Of a stretch of DNA of 10,845 nt, positions 9,801 to 10,845 are shown piece after piece. The notes below the pieces were generated by a model, which did no database searches, was not told the DNA's origin, and saw only the letters and a list, made by a program, of their open reading frames with translations. Positions within the stretch are counted from its first letter, which is position 1, and every line of letters starts with the position of its first letter. The position numbers and the translations under genes were made by a program. The stretch comes from an uncultured Selenomonadales bacterium. GTDB taxonomy: Bacteria > Bacillota > Negativicutes > Selenomonadales > Selenomonadaceae. The stretch covers positions 1-10,845 of the forward strand of contig CALGGP010000070.1 in NCBI GenBank assembly GCA_937915885.1, in the 5' to 3' direction.

Positions 9801-10845
9801 ATCAACAAGACGCCTAATACCATCTTCAGCGGCACCAATAAGGACGACGAGATGATCAACACCGCCAAGAATGCCACTATTCGTCCGGGCAAGGGCGACG
9901 ACACCATCACCGGCTCCAACTTCGGCGAGTTCTATCAGTTCTCGAGCGTCGACGGCGATAACATCATTACCAACTTCGGCGAGAACGATTCGCTCAAATC
10001 CACCGACGGAAATATTTCCGGCAGCGTCGTCGGCAGTGACTACATCGTTACGATTGGCAGCTCCGCCGTCGTCACGTTGAAGGGCGCCGCCAACCTTCCG
10101 TTCGAGCTCGACAAAAATAAAACCCTTCTCACCGTCGATTATGTCAACACCATCAATAACAGCGCCGACAATACAATCGTCAGCAGCGTCGATGACGTGA
10201 GAGATTACGTCGTTAATCGCGGTGAGCACGTCACTATTCTGGGCTCCACCAAAAACGATACTTTTGTCAGTTCCGAACACGGAGATTTGTTCCAATTGTC
10301 CTCGGGGCATGGCGATAACGTGATCCTCAACTTCGATGAAAACGACACTCTCCACATGATCTCCGGAAAAACCATGACGTTCGACACGGTCGGTAATGAC
10401 GTGGTCGTCACGCTCAAGGGCAATGTCGCAACCGGCATTGAGACGCTCAAGGGCGCGGCGGGGCTCAACTTCAGCTTGAGTGCCAACGGAAAATATCTCT
10501 ACGTCGACGGCGTGCCGACTCTCATAAGTCCGAAAGCCAATGCGATTTTCAGCGGCACCGATCGCAGAGAGTATCTGTACAATGACAAGCCCGGCGTCAC
10601 GATTCAGCCCAACGGCGGTGATGATACCGTCGAAGGCTCCGATTATGGCGAGCAGTTTAACTTCTCGAGCAAGGATGGAAATAATGTCATTCTCGACTTC
10701 GGCGAAAACGACAGCATTTGGATGTCAGGCAATGGAGACTCCATGAAGTGGAGCGAGGTCGGCAGTGACGTGATCGTGACGATCGAAGGCGGCGGAAATA
10801 AGAGCACCGTCAAACTCCTCGACGCAGCCAGCAATGCATTCACCC
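726..10845 (+). CDS. Giant RTX-like (hemolysin-type calcium-binding) modular repeat protein, 3' partial
   Basis: The frame is open from upstream of 783 to the window end, with no stop codon. The nearest in-frame ATG is 726, but codons 726-782 translate to non-repeat residues (M-G-L-C-C-R-K), so real homology starts at 783. The ~3,350 encoded residues carry roughly 80-90 GGxGNDxI-like nonapeptides (RTX consensus GGxGxDxUx), arranged in 18-residue turns and grouped into about 20 modules closed by A or B blocks. Composition is dominated by N, G, S, T, D, I and A, with only two cysteines (codons at 5640 and 6213). I see no signal peptide, transmembrane segment or catalytic motif. RTX repeats are known to form calcium-bound parallel beta-rolls in proteins exported by type I secretion. 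A role as an extracellular adhesin or surface-layer protein is inference. An enzymatic or toxin domain could lie outside the window. Confidence 0.93.
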   Translation, partial: MGLCCRKFRLECDDQRRVGSDTIENSGANVLINGGEYNDTITNSGTYATINGGTGDDYILNQSLTSDIAAGIYAYIDASDGNDTIENSGSSATLKGGAGNDYIHNAGEEKVSIVGGDGNDTIFNESKNSTIDAGAGDDSVRNNRANVLIDVGDGNNTVNNSNSYVTITAGAGADYIENSGSSVKSASGDGADTINNSGTNSTIDAGAGDDSIKNNANFVTIVGGTGNDTIVNTAYSATLNGGVGNDLITIGAANVIQYAAGDGNDTIYGYDSSSTLKLLSGSISGSSVSGNDVILTVGTGSMRLKDAVGKKINVNGTAKYYSSATLDNWIEDTLIEGGEYDDKITNSGSNVTIEAGAGNDEINLTGNGSSTIKYASGSDVIITNFDDLKDIWSFEVSDTSPYSGGYDPGSYDPSYYDGEDYGYDEDGEDGDSDWGYASFNVDTEAYIAQLFENNTFTFTVTNPSAYTLGAGTSADNLNFYLKSGSDTVTFREGAPDYSERDIIVDANGNVSMYDFKGADLYNAATYGFGYDYVMESELNPYSELHNLMMRFDDFDFEWNRDLDWNNIHRGSHIFLNFRDNVSINFGKYNAYTANNLGSHVKLIGSEGDDEIYNMGASGTINAGAGNDNITLQSGGAVIEYGSGDGNDYVLGYDETSTIRLTSGSISGASTSGGSVILNIGTGSLHLTDAADKKITVKDAAGNVTSKYYSAVYLNNSNTLIATSEYNDTITNSGSTVTLRSGAGNDSIMNSWHNVTIDAGTGNDTIKSSGDNVSIDAGTGDDTIELTGSGSSTINYAAGDGNDVIIANFRQFVGDLGEGENTFTLAGADLSIYTLGSNTDGSDILLKAGDGTITLKNKSNYSGVSMRNIYVGADGNLSFYDWSGADTTGASYFDSIFYPGDIFSNTKSGVVINSGSLNAYYVVNSATNVKFNGGAGVDVVENSGSNVTLEGGAGDDTLKLYAGGNLIKYGLGDGNDVIIGYDESNTIQLTSGSISGTSVDGNDVLLTIGTDSMRLKDAADKKITVIDSASKYYIVSGATDNQIGTGAGNDTIELTGNGSSTINYSGGNDVIFANFNTLPDYNGGDWEAEEAYFASHNAFTLTGASFSSYTLGSASDSLNIYLQSGSNIITVKNKKPLKFINDANGNFIENEPYIGEAVPFDIPLSWEADFYNYKSNAAITTGKYGAFRVANDASGMKYVGGEGSDWVENWSGGTKSTLNGGEGADGIYNSASTVTIDGGAGNDTIANASWSESSAQKVSLNAGDGDDRIFNTGNNATLLGGAGNDTIENGIDNYSDWNIAEGEFSTVDTIKAVVDGGAGNDSIVSWSKNTTITGGAGNDTVNLRAGNNVIKYASGGGNDVIFGYDSSSTLYLTSGSISGASVNGNDLILNVGTGSMRLKDASKQKITVKDSSGNVSTIYPVPQIIDNSTSNTLIATSEFGDSIKNSGANVTINSGAGNDTVNNQAGGGKVLINAGVGNDYINSGASNVTIKAGDGNDYINTWGDTMSIDAGAGDDSVYNQSAYTKINVGTGNDSVRNLQHDVTIEGGAGADTIINESAGVTIDGSADADVISLGSNVAEVVKYSGGDGNDTLYNFNDKDTLRLSNATIKGYALGSGTASTDVLMDLGSSTLTFKDAAGRCFNIVNAQGALLHTILGAANINNTLSNTLISSDVYNDTITNSGSKVTISTGAGDDYINNQSSDVTINPGNGDDTIEISGNAQYKNNVIQYTAGDGNDLIINNMHTQGSYSDNLYSASLQLINATVTGYTLGSSVDDFDVIMGLGSEHITFRNRVRVTTVDEAGNVNYSSGFWSGSGNQYTGFTDETSRIPICVSEYGLHYVAGGRYDTIYGSSQPDSITPGEYNVVYGGVGDDSIFASEFHWGSYSTIYGVDGDDYLDPGVGSWVDAGAGNDYFVNVASNSTVYGGVGNDTIGFSGDSVYADAGDGDNSIGAWGEHATLRAGAGNDYASLSVWASLSTVDLGAGADKIINAATKVTINAGADNDSIINTGASVLINAVSGNNLIQNTASNVTVVGGTGNDTVDGQVAFYRYNGGNDVLTAHSETDTIQLMNASLESYSLSGSDVVFKVGTGSISIKGAAGNWFNIINSQGTLLHTILGAANINNTLSNTLLSTDIYNDTITNTGANVTINAGKGNDIIKVDALNGQSKNEYITYANGDGNDTVYFADGDETLKLTSGTFSTPSVKGNDIIVKVGSGAVTYKDAKSTRINILDAENKLTSKYYAATNINNTLGNTLIATDEFNDTITNSGSTVTITSGAGNDFITNTGANVTIVGGAGNDTINRSNVYQYSAGNDVITSYSAGDSLKLVGDSLKGWYVNGSDVVFQVGSGSIKVKNAIDKTIGIIDRNNKFTSKIYDADSLSNALANTLIAGSAKADVLVNTANNVTLQSNAGNDTITNSGSKVFILGGDGADSIKNIGSTVTIIGGKGNDYIVGGTGATIDGGAGNDTISLGAKSMINYSVGSGNDLLVGYNSDSTIHLLNGALNSYTVDSTGKDVIFNVGSGKITVKNGVGKNITILDADDNLTSRGYGSVTISNTTSNTLIATEGYADSITNSGTKVTIKSQAGVDTIANSGASVSSDAGAGNDVITNSAQFVTINAVSGNNSIKNTAERVTIIGGSGNDTVNGKVAFYRYNGGKDVLTSHSASDTIQLMNASLESYSLNGSNAVFKVGAGLISVKGGISQWFNFIDKNGQTVRLIPGSANISNANSNSLVSTERYNATLANDDTIANSGAKVTIQSGAGDDEITNTGSNVVINAGSGDDFIESKAEFVTITGGAGNDLITLDGNSKALINFSTGDGNDSILNFGANDSISFNGALTNYHTLGNNYVFNVRNGGSITIIDGANQEFSIKSSSSSSIIVLDVANTLNNKYDNTPFNGTDDRDLMTNSGNKVTINSGTGRDTIVNTGQDVIIQPGGGNDLITGSPKGQLYQFSSADGDNTITNFGRNDTLNMTAGLTMTYDTDGDDVLVTLAGRSFTGTVRLVDAAGYSFNTVSGSGANKYLTIAPIINKTPNTIFSGTNKDDEMINTAKNATIRPGKGDDTITGSNFGEFYQFSSVDGDNIITNFGENDSLKSTDGNISGSVVGSDYIVTIGSSAVVTLKGAANLPFELDKNKTLLTVDYVNTINNSADNTIVSSVDDVRDYVVNRGEHVTILGSTKNDTFVSSEHGDLFQLSSGHGDNVILNFDENDTLHMISGKTMTFDTVGNDVVVTLKGNVATGIETLKGAAGLNFSLSANGKYLYVDGVPTLISPKANAIFSGTDRREYLYNDKPGVTIQPNGGDDTVEGSDYGEQFNFSSKDGNNVILDFGENDSIWMSGNGDSMKWSEVGSDVIVTIEGGGNKSTVKLLDAASNAFT
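727..1691 (+). repeat. Module M1: longest regular RTX roll (13 turns) plus A block
   Basis: About 13 turns lie between 769 and 1490. The conserved Asp/Asn codon recurs at 1083, 1137, 1191, 1245, 1299, 1353, 1407 and 1461: seven steps of exactly 54 bp (18 residues). One early turn (about 930-1010, containing A-Y-I-D-A-S-D-G-N-D) is longer, at about 26 residues. The A block (1491-1691) reads I-Q-Y-A-A-G-D-G-N-D-T-I-Y-G-Y-D-S-S-S-T-L, then SGSISGSSVSGNDVILTV, G-T-G-S-M-R-L-K-D-A, and ends A-K-Y-Y. Frameshift 2 falls in its first turn. Confidence 0.88.
775..786 (+). other. Frameshift site 2 (probable loss of one G)
   Basis: Frame 1 ends with I-N-G-G-S and frame 3 continues with S-D-T-I-E-N-S-G. 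The DNA reads GGCGGGTCGGCTCTGAT. Adding one G to give TCGGGCTCTGAT restores G-G-S-G-S-D-T-I-E-N-S-G, an exact RTX-type turn. The missing base lies in a G-rich stretch where homopolymer errors are common. A genuine one-base deletion would truncate the protein at TGA 817-819. Confidence 0.85.
1692..2498 (+). repeat. Module M2: short roll plus the longest B block, with an acidic Tyr-rich loop
   Basis: The header (L-D-N-W-I-E-D-T-L-I-E-G-G-E-Y-D-D-K-I) and two turns precede a B block that starts at 1839 (IKYASGSDVIITNFDDL). The block carries an insert at 1914-2033 made almost only of D, E, G, Y, S and P. The standard core follows: F-T-F-T-V-T-N-P-S-A-Y-T-L-G, N-F-Y-L-K-S-G, and D-A-N-G-N-V-S-M-Y-D-F-K-G-A-D. 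A second unusual stretch, rich in aromatic and charged residues (about 2295-2440), contains R-F-D-D-F-D-F-E-W-N-R-D-L-D-W-N-N. This is the least repetitive part of the window. Confidence 0.8.
2499..2852 (+). repeat. Module M3: two-turn roll plus A block
   Basis: The roll restarts after the M2 linker with A-N-N-L-G-S-H-V-K-L-I-G-S-E-G-D-D-E-I-Y and N-A-G-A-G-N-D-N-I. The A block runs from 2637 (I-E-Y-G-S-G-D-G-N-D-Y-V-L-G-Y-D-E-T-S-T-I) through T-S-G-S-I-S-G-A-S to T-G-S-L-H-L-T-D-A-A-D-K-K-I-T-V and N-V-T-S-K-Y-Y. It is one of four first-half A blocks sharing the L-x-S-G-S-I-S-G signature. Confidence 0.85.
2853..3482 (+). repeat. Module M4: four-turn roll plus B block
   Basis: The header A-V-Y-L-N-N-S-N-T-L-I-A-T-S-E-Y-N-D-T-I-T-N-S-G is a textbook copy. 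Three further turns follow (S-G-A-G-N-D-S-I, A-G-T-G-N-D-T-I, A-G-T-G-D-D-T-I), ending E-L-T-G-S-G-S-S-T-I. The B block from 3102 reads I-N-Y-A-A-G-D-G-N-D-V-I-I-A-N-F, then T-F-T-L-A-G-A-D-L-S-I-Y-T-L-G, I-L-L-K-A-G-D-G-T-I-T-L-K-N-K, and G-A-D-G-N-L-S-F-Y-D-W-S-G-A-D. It ends with the K-S-G-V-V-I-N linker. Confidence 0.85.
3483..3824 (+). repeat. Module M5: short roll plus A block
   Basis: The roll re-enters with V-V-N-S-A-T-N-V-K-F-N-G-G-A-G-V-D-V-V-E-N-S-G and then an exact consensus turn, G-S-N-V-T-L-E-G-G-A-G-D-D-T-L. The A block from 3621 aligns without gaps to the M1 A block at an offset of 2,130 bp (K-D-A codons at 1638 and 3768). It ends S-A-S-K-Y-Y. Confidence 0.85.
3825..4286 (+). 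repeat. Module M6: minimal roll (one RTX turn) plus B block
   Basis: Only one GTGAGNDTI turn lies between the M5 A block and the B block start at 3906 (I-N-Y-S-G-G-N-D-V-I-F-A-N-F-N-T-L), so the roll is almost gone. The B block contains N-A-F-T-L-T-G-A-S-F-S-S-Y-T-L-G-S, N-I-Y-L-Q-S-G-S-N-I-I-T-V-K-N-K and a divergent hairpin (I-N-D-A-N-G-N-F). Its linker, D-F-Y-N-Y-K-S-N-A-A-I-T, shares a 15-base identical stretch (TACAATTACAAGAGC) with the M0 linker. Confidence 0.83.
4287..4979 (+). repeat. Module M7: seven-turn irregular roll plus A block
   Basis: Turns include GGEGSDWV, GGEGADGI, GGAGNDTI (twice), AGDGDDRI, GGAGNDSI and GGAGNDTV. Two turns are stretched: one by a few residues (W-S-E-S-S-A-Q-K) and one to about twice its length (E-N-G-I-D-N-Y-S-D-W-N-I-A-E-G-E). 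These look like loops bulging from the roll. The A block from 4770 aligns without gaps to the M1 A block at a 3,279-bp offset, and ends N-V-S-T-I-Y instead of S-K-Y-Y. Confidence 0.85.
4980..5687 (+). repeat. Module M8: eight-turn regular roll plus variant A block
   Basis: The header is I-D-N-S-T-S-N-T-L-I-A-T-S-E-F-G-D-S-I. The conserved Asp codon falls at 5043, 5097, 5157, 5211, 5265, 5319, 5373 and 5427: every step is 54 bp except one of 60 (two extra residues, N-Q-A-G-G-G-K). The closing block from 5463 is of a second A subtype: V-K-Y-S-G-G-D-G-N-D-T-L-Y-N-F-N-D-K-D-T-L, with no SGSISG. It ends in C-F-N-I-V-N-A-Q-G-A-L-L-H-T-I-L and contains one of only two cysteines in the main frame. 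Confidence 0.87.
5688..6239 (+). repeat. Module M9: three-turn roll plus last, divergent B block
   Basis: The header G-A-A-N-I-N-N-T-L-S-N-T-L-I is nearly the same as the M11 header. Three turns follow (V-Y-N-D-T-I, T-G-A-G-D-D-Y-I, P-G-N-G-D-D-T-I). The B block from 5901 keeps I-Q-Y-T-A-G-D-G-N-D-L-I-I-N, L-I-N-A-T-V-T-G-Y-T-L-G-S and I-T-F-R-N, but its ADGN hairpin has become D-E-A-G-N-V-N-Y. The usual Y-N-Y-K-S-G linker is lost (R-I-P-I-C-V-S-E-Y-G-L-H), and the second cysteine is here, at 6213. No B block occurs after this one. Confidence 0.8.
6240..7070 (+). repeat. Module M10: partly degenerate roll plus A block (donor or copy of M14)
   Basis: The first turns are irregular (G-G-R-Y-D-T-I-Y-G, P-G-E-Y-N-V-V-Y-G-G-V-G-D-D-S-I, G-V-D-G-D-D-Y-L) and rich in Y, W and F. 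From 6675 the 54-bp rhythm returns (6675, 6729, 6783, 6837). The closing block from 6855 (V-A-F-Y-R-Y-N-G-G-N-D-V-L-T) lacks the GDGND entry. Positions 6783-7026 align without gaps to 8589-8832 in M14 at an offset of 1,806 bp. Confidence 0.83.
7071..7445 (+). repeat. Module M11: short roll plus A block
   Basis: The header L-G-A-A-N-I-N-N-T-L-S-N-T-L-L-S-T-D-I-Y-N-D-T-I matches M9 at a constant 1,383-bp offset. One full turn (N-A-G-K-G-N-D-I-I) follows, with a loop D-A-L-N-G-Q-S-K-N-E. The A block from 7233 is Y-A-N-G-D-G-N-D-T-V-Y-F-A-D-G-D-E-T-L-K-L-T-S-G-T-F-S, ending L-T-S-K-Y-Y. Confidence 0.84.
7446..7844 (+). repeat. Module M12: three-turn roll plus A block with shortened entry
   Basis: The header is A-A-T-N-I-N-N-T-L-G-N-T-L-I-A-T-D-E-F-N-D-T-I, with turns T-S-G-A-G-N-D-F-I and V-G-G-A-G-N-D-T-I. 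The closing block enters as V-Y-Q-Y-S-A-G-N-D-V-I-T, missing the first two residues of GDGND, and contains a near-duplicated pair of strands (D-S-L-K-L and D-S-L-K-G). It ends N-K-F-T-S-K-I-Y. Confidence 0.84.
7845..8366 (+). repeat. Module M13: five-turn roll plus A block
   Basis: The header is degenerate (D-S-L-S-N-A-L-A-N-T-L-I-A-G-S-A-K-A-D-V-L-V-N). Turns S-N-A-G-N-D-T-I, G-G-D-G-A-D-S-I, G-G-K-G-N-D-Y-I and G-G-A-G-N-D-T-I follow. One half-turn, V-G-G-T-G-A-T-I, is a residue short. The A block from 8148 is I-N-Y-S-V-G-S-G-N-D-L-L-V-G-Y-N-S-D-S-T-I, ending D-D-N-L-T-S-R-G-Y. Confidence 0.84.
8367..8876 (+). repeat. Module M14: five-turn regular roll plus A block, near copy of M10 end
   Basis: The conserved Asp/Asn codon falls at 8427, 8481, 8535, 8589 and 8643, all 54 bp apart. 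Two turns have weakened calcium motifs (S-Q-A-G-V-D, A-V-S-G-N-N). The end of the roll and the closing block (N-A-V-S-G-N-N, V-A-F-Y-R-Y-N-G-G, Q-L-M-N-A-S-L-E-S-Y-S-L) match M10 residue by residue over most of about 95 codons. Confidence 0.86.
8877..9362 (+). repeat. Module M15: four-turn roll plus A block, last of the classic type
   Basis: The header has a small insertion (T-E-R-Y-N-A-T-L-A-N-D-D-T-I-A-N-S-G). Turns S-G-A-G-D-D-E-I, A-G-S-G-D-D-F-I and G-G-A-G-N-D-L-I follow. The closing block from 9153 reads I-N-F-S-T-G-D-G-N-D-S-I-L-N-F-G-A-N-D-S-I. The N-F-G-x-N-D-S form anticipates the C-terminal class, so this module looks intermediate. It ends with a serine run, K-S-S-S-S-S-S-I. Confidence 0.83.
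9363..9791 (+). repeat. Module M16: first C-terminal-type module
   Basis: Header and turns are F-N-G-T-D-D-R-D-L-M-T-N-S-G, S-G-T-G-R-D-T-I and P-G-G-G-N-D-L-I-T-G-S. The closing block then begins Y-Q-F-S-S-A-D-G-D-N-T-I-T-N-F-G-R-N-D-T-L (Tyr codon at 9567). An N-M-T-A-G-L-T-M-T-Y strand pair, D-D-V-L-V-T-L and V-R-L-V-D-A-A-G follow. It keeps three turn-like motifs, more than the next modules. Confidence 0.83.
9792..10136 (+). repeat. Module M17: C-terminal-type module
   Basis: It reads T-I-F-S-G-T-N-K-D-D-E-M-I-N-T-A, one turn P-G-K-G-D-D-T-I-T-G-S, then F-Y-Q-F-S-S-V-D-G-D-N-I-I-T-N-F-G-E-N-D-S-L (Tyr codon at 9933, 366 bp after M16). It ends V-V-T-L-K-G-A-A-N-L. Only one canonical-looking calcium turn remains. 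Confidence 0.83.
10137..10502 (+). repeat. Module M18: C-terminal-type module without a canonical RTX turn
   Basis: The header is degenerate (V-N-T-I-N-N-S-A-D-N-T-I-V-S-S-V-D-D-V-R-D) and the turn is L-G-S-T-K-N-D-T-F, lacking the glycine pair. The closing block L-F-Q-L-S-S-G-H-G-D-N-V-I-L-N-F-D-E-N-D-T-L has its landmark codon at 10290, 357 bp after M17. Calcium binding here is doubtful from sequence. Confidence 0.82.
10503..10845 (+). repeat. Module M19: C-terminal-type module, cut by window end
   Basis: It contains A-I-F-S-G-T-D-R-R-E-Y-L-Y-N, the turn Q-P-N-G-G-D-D-T-V-E-G-S, F-N-F-S-S-K-D-G-N-N-V-I-L-D-F-G-E-N-D-S-I (landmark at 10656, 366 bp after M18), and V-K-L-L-D-A-A-S. The frame is still open at the last base, so more of the gene lies downstream. 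Confidence 0.82.

Noticed and set aside
9342..10355. Minus-strand open frame of 337 codons
   Set aside because: Same reason: a shadow of the C-terminal modules, with valine/aspartate-rich repeats mirroring the plus-strand repeats.
1..10845. Promoters, terminators, RNA genes, insertion sequences or att sites
   Set aside because: All of the window is coding on the plus strand. No intergenic gap, tRNA cloverleaf, rRNA segment or terminal inverted repeat was seen, and AT-rich patches occur within codons of the repeat protein.
10503..10845. C-terminal type I secretion signal at the window end
   Set aside because: The frame has no stop and the last residues are still a repeat module, so the C-terminus is outside the window.

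Overview
The whole 10.8 kb window lies inside one giant plus-strand gene for a repetitive, RTX-like (hemolysin-type calcium-binding repeat) protein, probably a secreted or surface adhesin. Neither its true start nor its stop is present. From about position 783 to the last base a single frame (codons starting at positions divisible by 3) stays open, roughly 3,350 codons. The first ~780 bases encode the same kind of protein but change frame twice: near 28-50 (5-bp tandem duplication or 2-bp insertion) and near 778-783 (one missing G). The 5' end is therefore either error-bearing sequence or a damaged gene.

Layout. The protein is a chain of about 20 modules (M0-M19). A typical module has a header (NTLIATSEYNDTITNSG type), then a stack of 18-residue (54-bp) turns, then a closing block. 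Each turn joins a canonical RTX nonapeptide (GGAGNDTIx) to a second nonapeptide (NSGSNVTIx) that keeps the 6+3 pattern but lacks the GGxGxD ligands. The closing block has two types. The ~70-residue A block runs from K-Y-x-x-G-D-G-N-D through a GYD-S-S-x-L segment and SGSISG to V-G-T-G-S, K-D-A and SKYY. The longer, variable B block has a NF-D-x-L start, a YTLG strand, an ADGNL-type hairpin and a YNYKSG linker that re-enters the roll. A and B modules are mixed in the first 6.3 kb; from 6.85 kb only A blocks occur. The last four modules (9363-10845) form a distinct class with landmarks 357-366 bp apart and few calcium-type turns.

Organism. G+C is around half by eye, codons favour C or G in third position with many AAT and GAT, and the protein has only two cysteines after position 783. 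From memory, this N-S-G-x-N-V-T-I plus G-D-G-N-D architecture resembles giant proteins of anaerobic gut or rumen bacteria (Negativicutes such as Selenomonas and relatives, perhaps Synergistota). That is a weak guess: no housekeeping gene, rRNA or tRNA is present to fix the taxon.

Function. RTX domains usually leave the cell by type I secretion and fold when calcium binds outside. No secretion genes, signal peptide, C-terminal secretion signal, promoter or terminator lies in the window, so export and role are inference. I see no RNA gene, CRISPR array, insertion sequence or intergenic stretch. Minus-strand open frames are shadows of the repeats.
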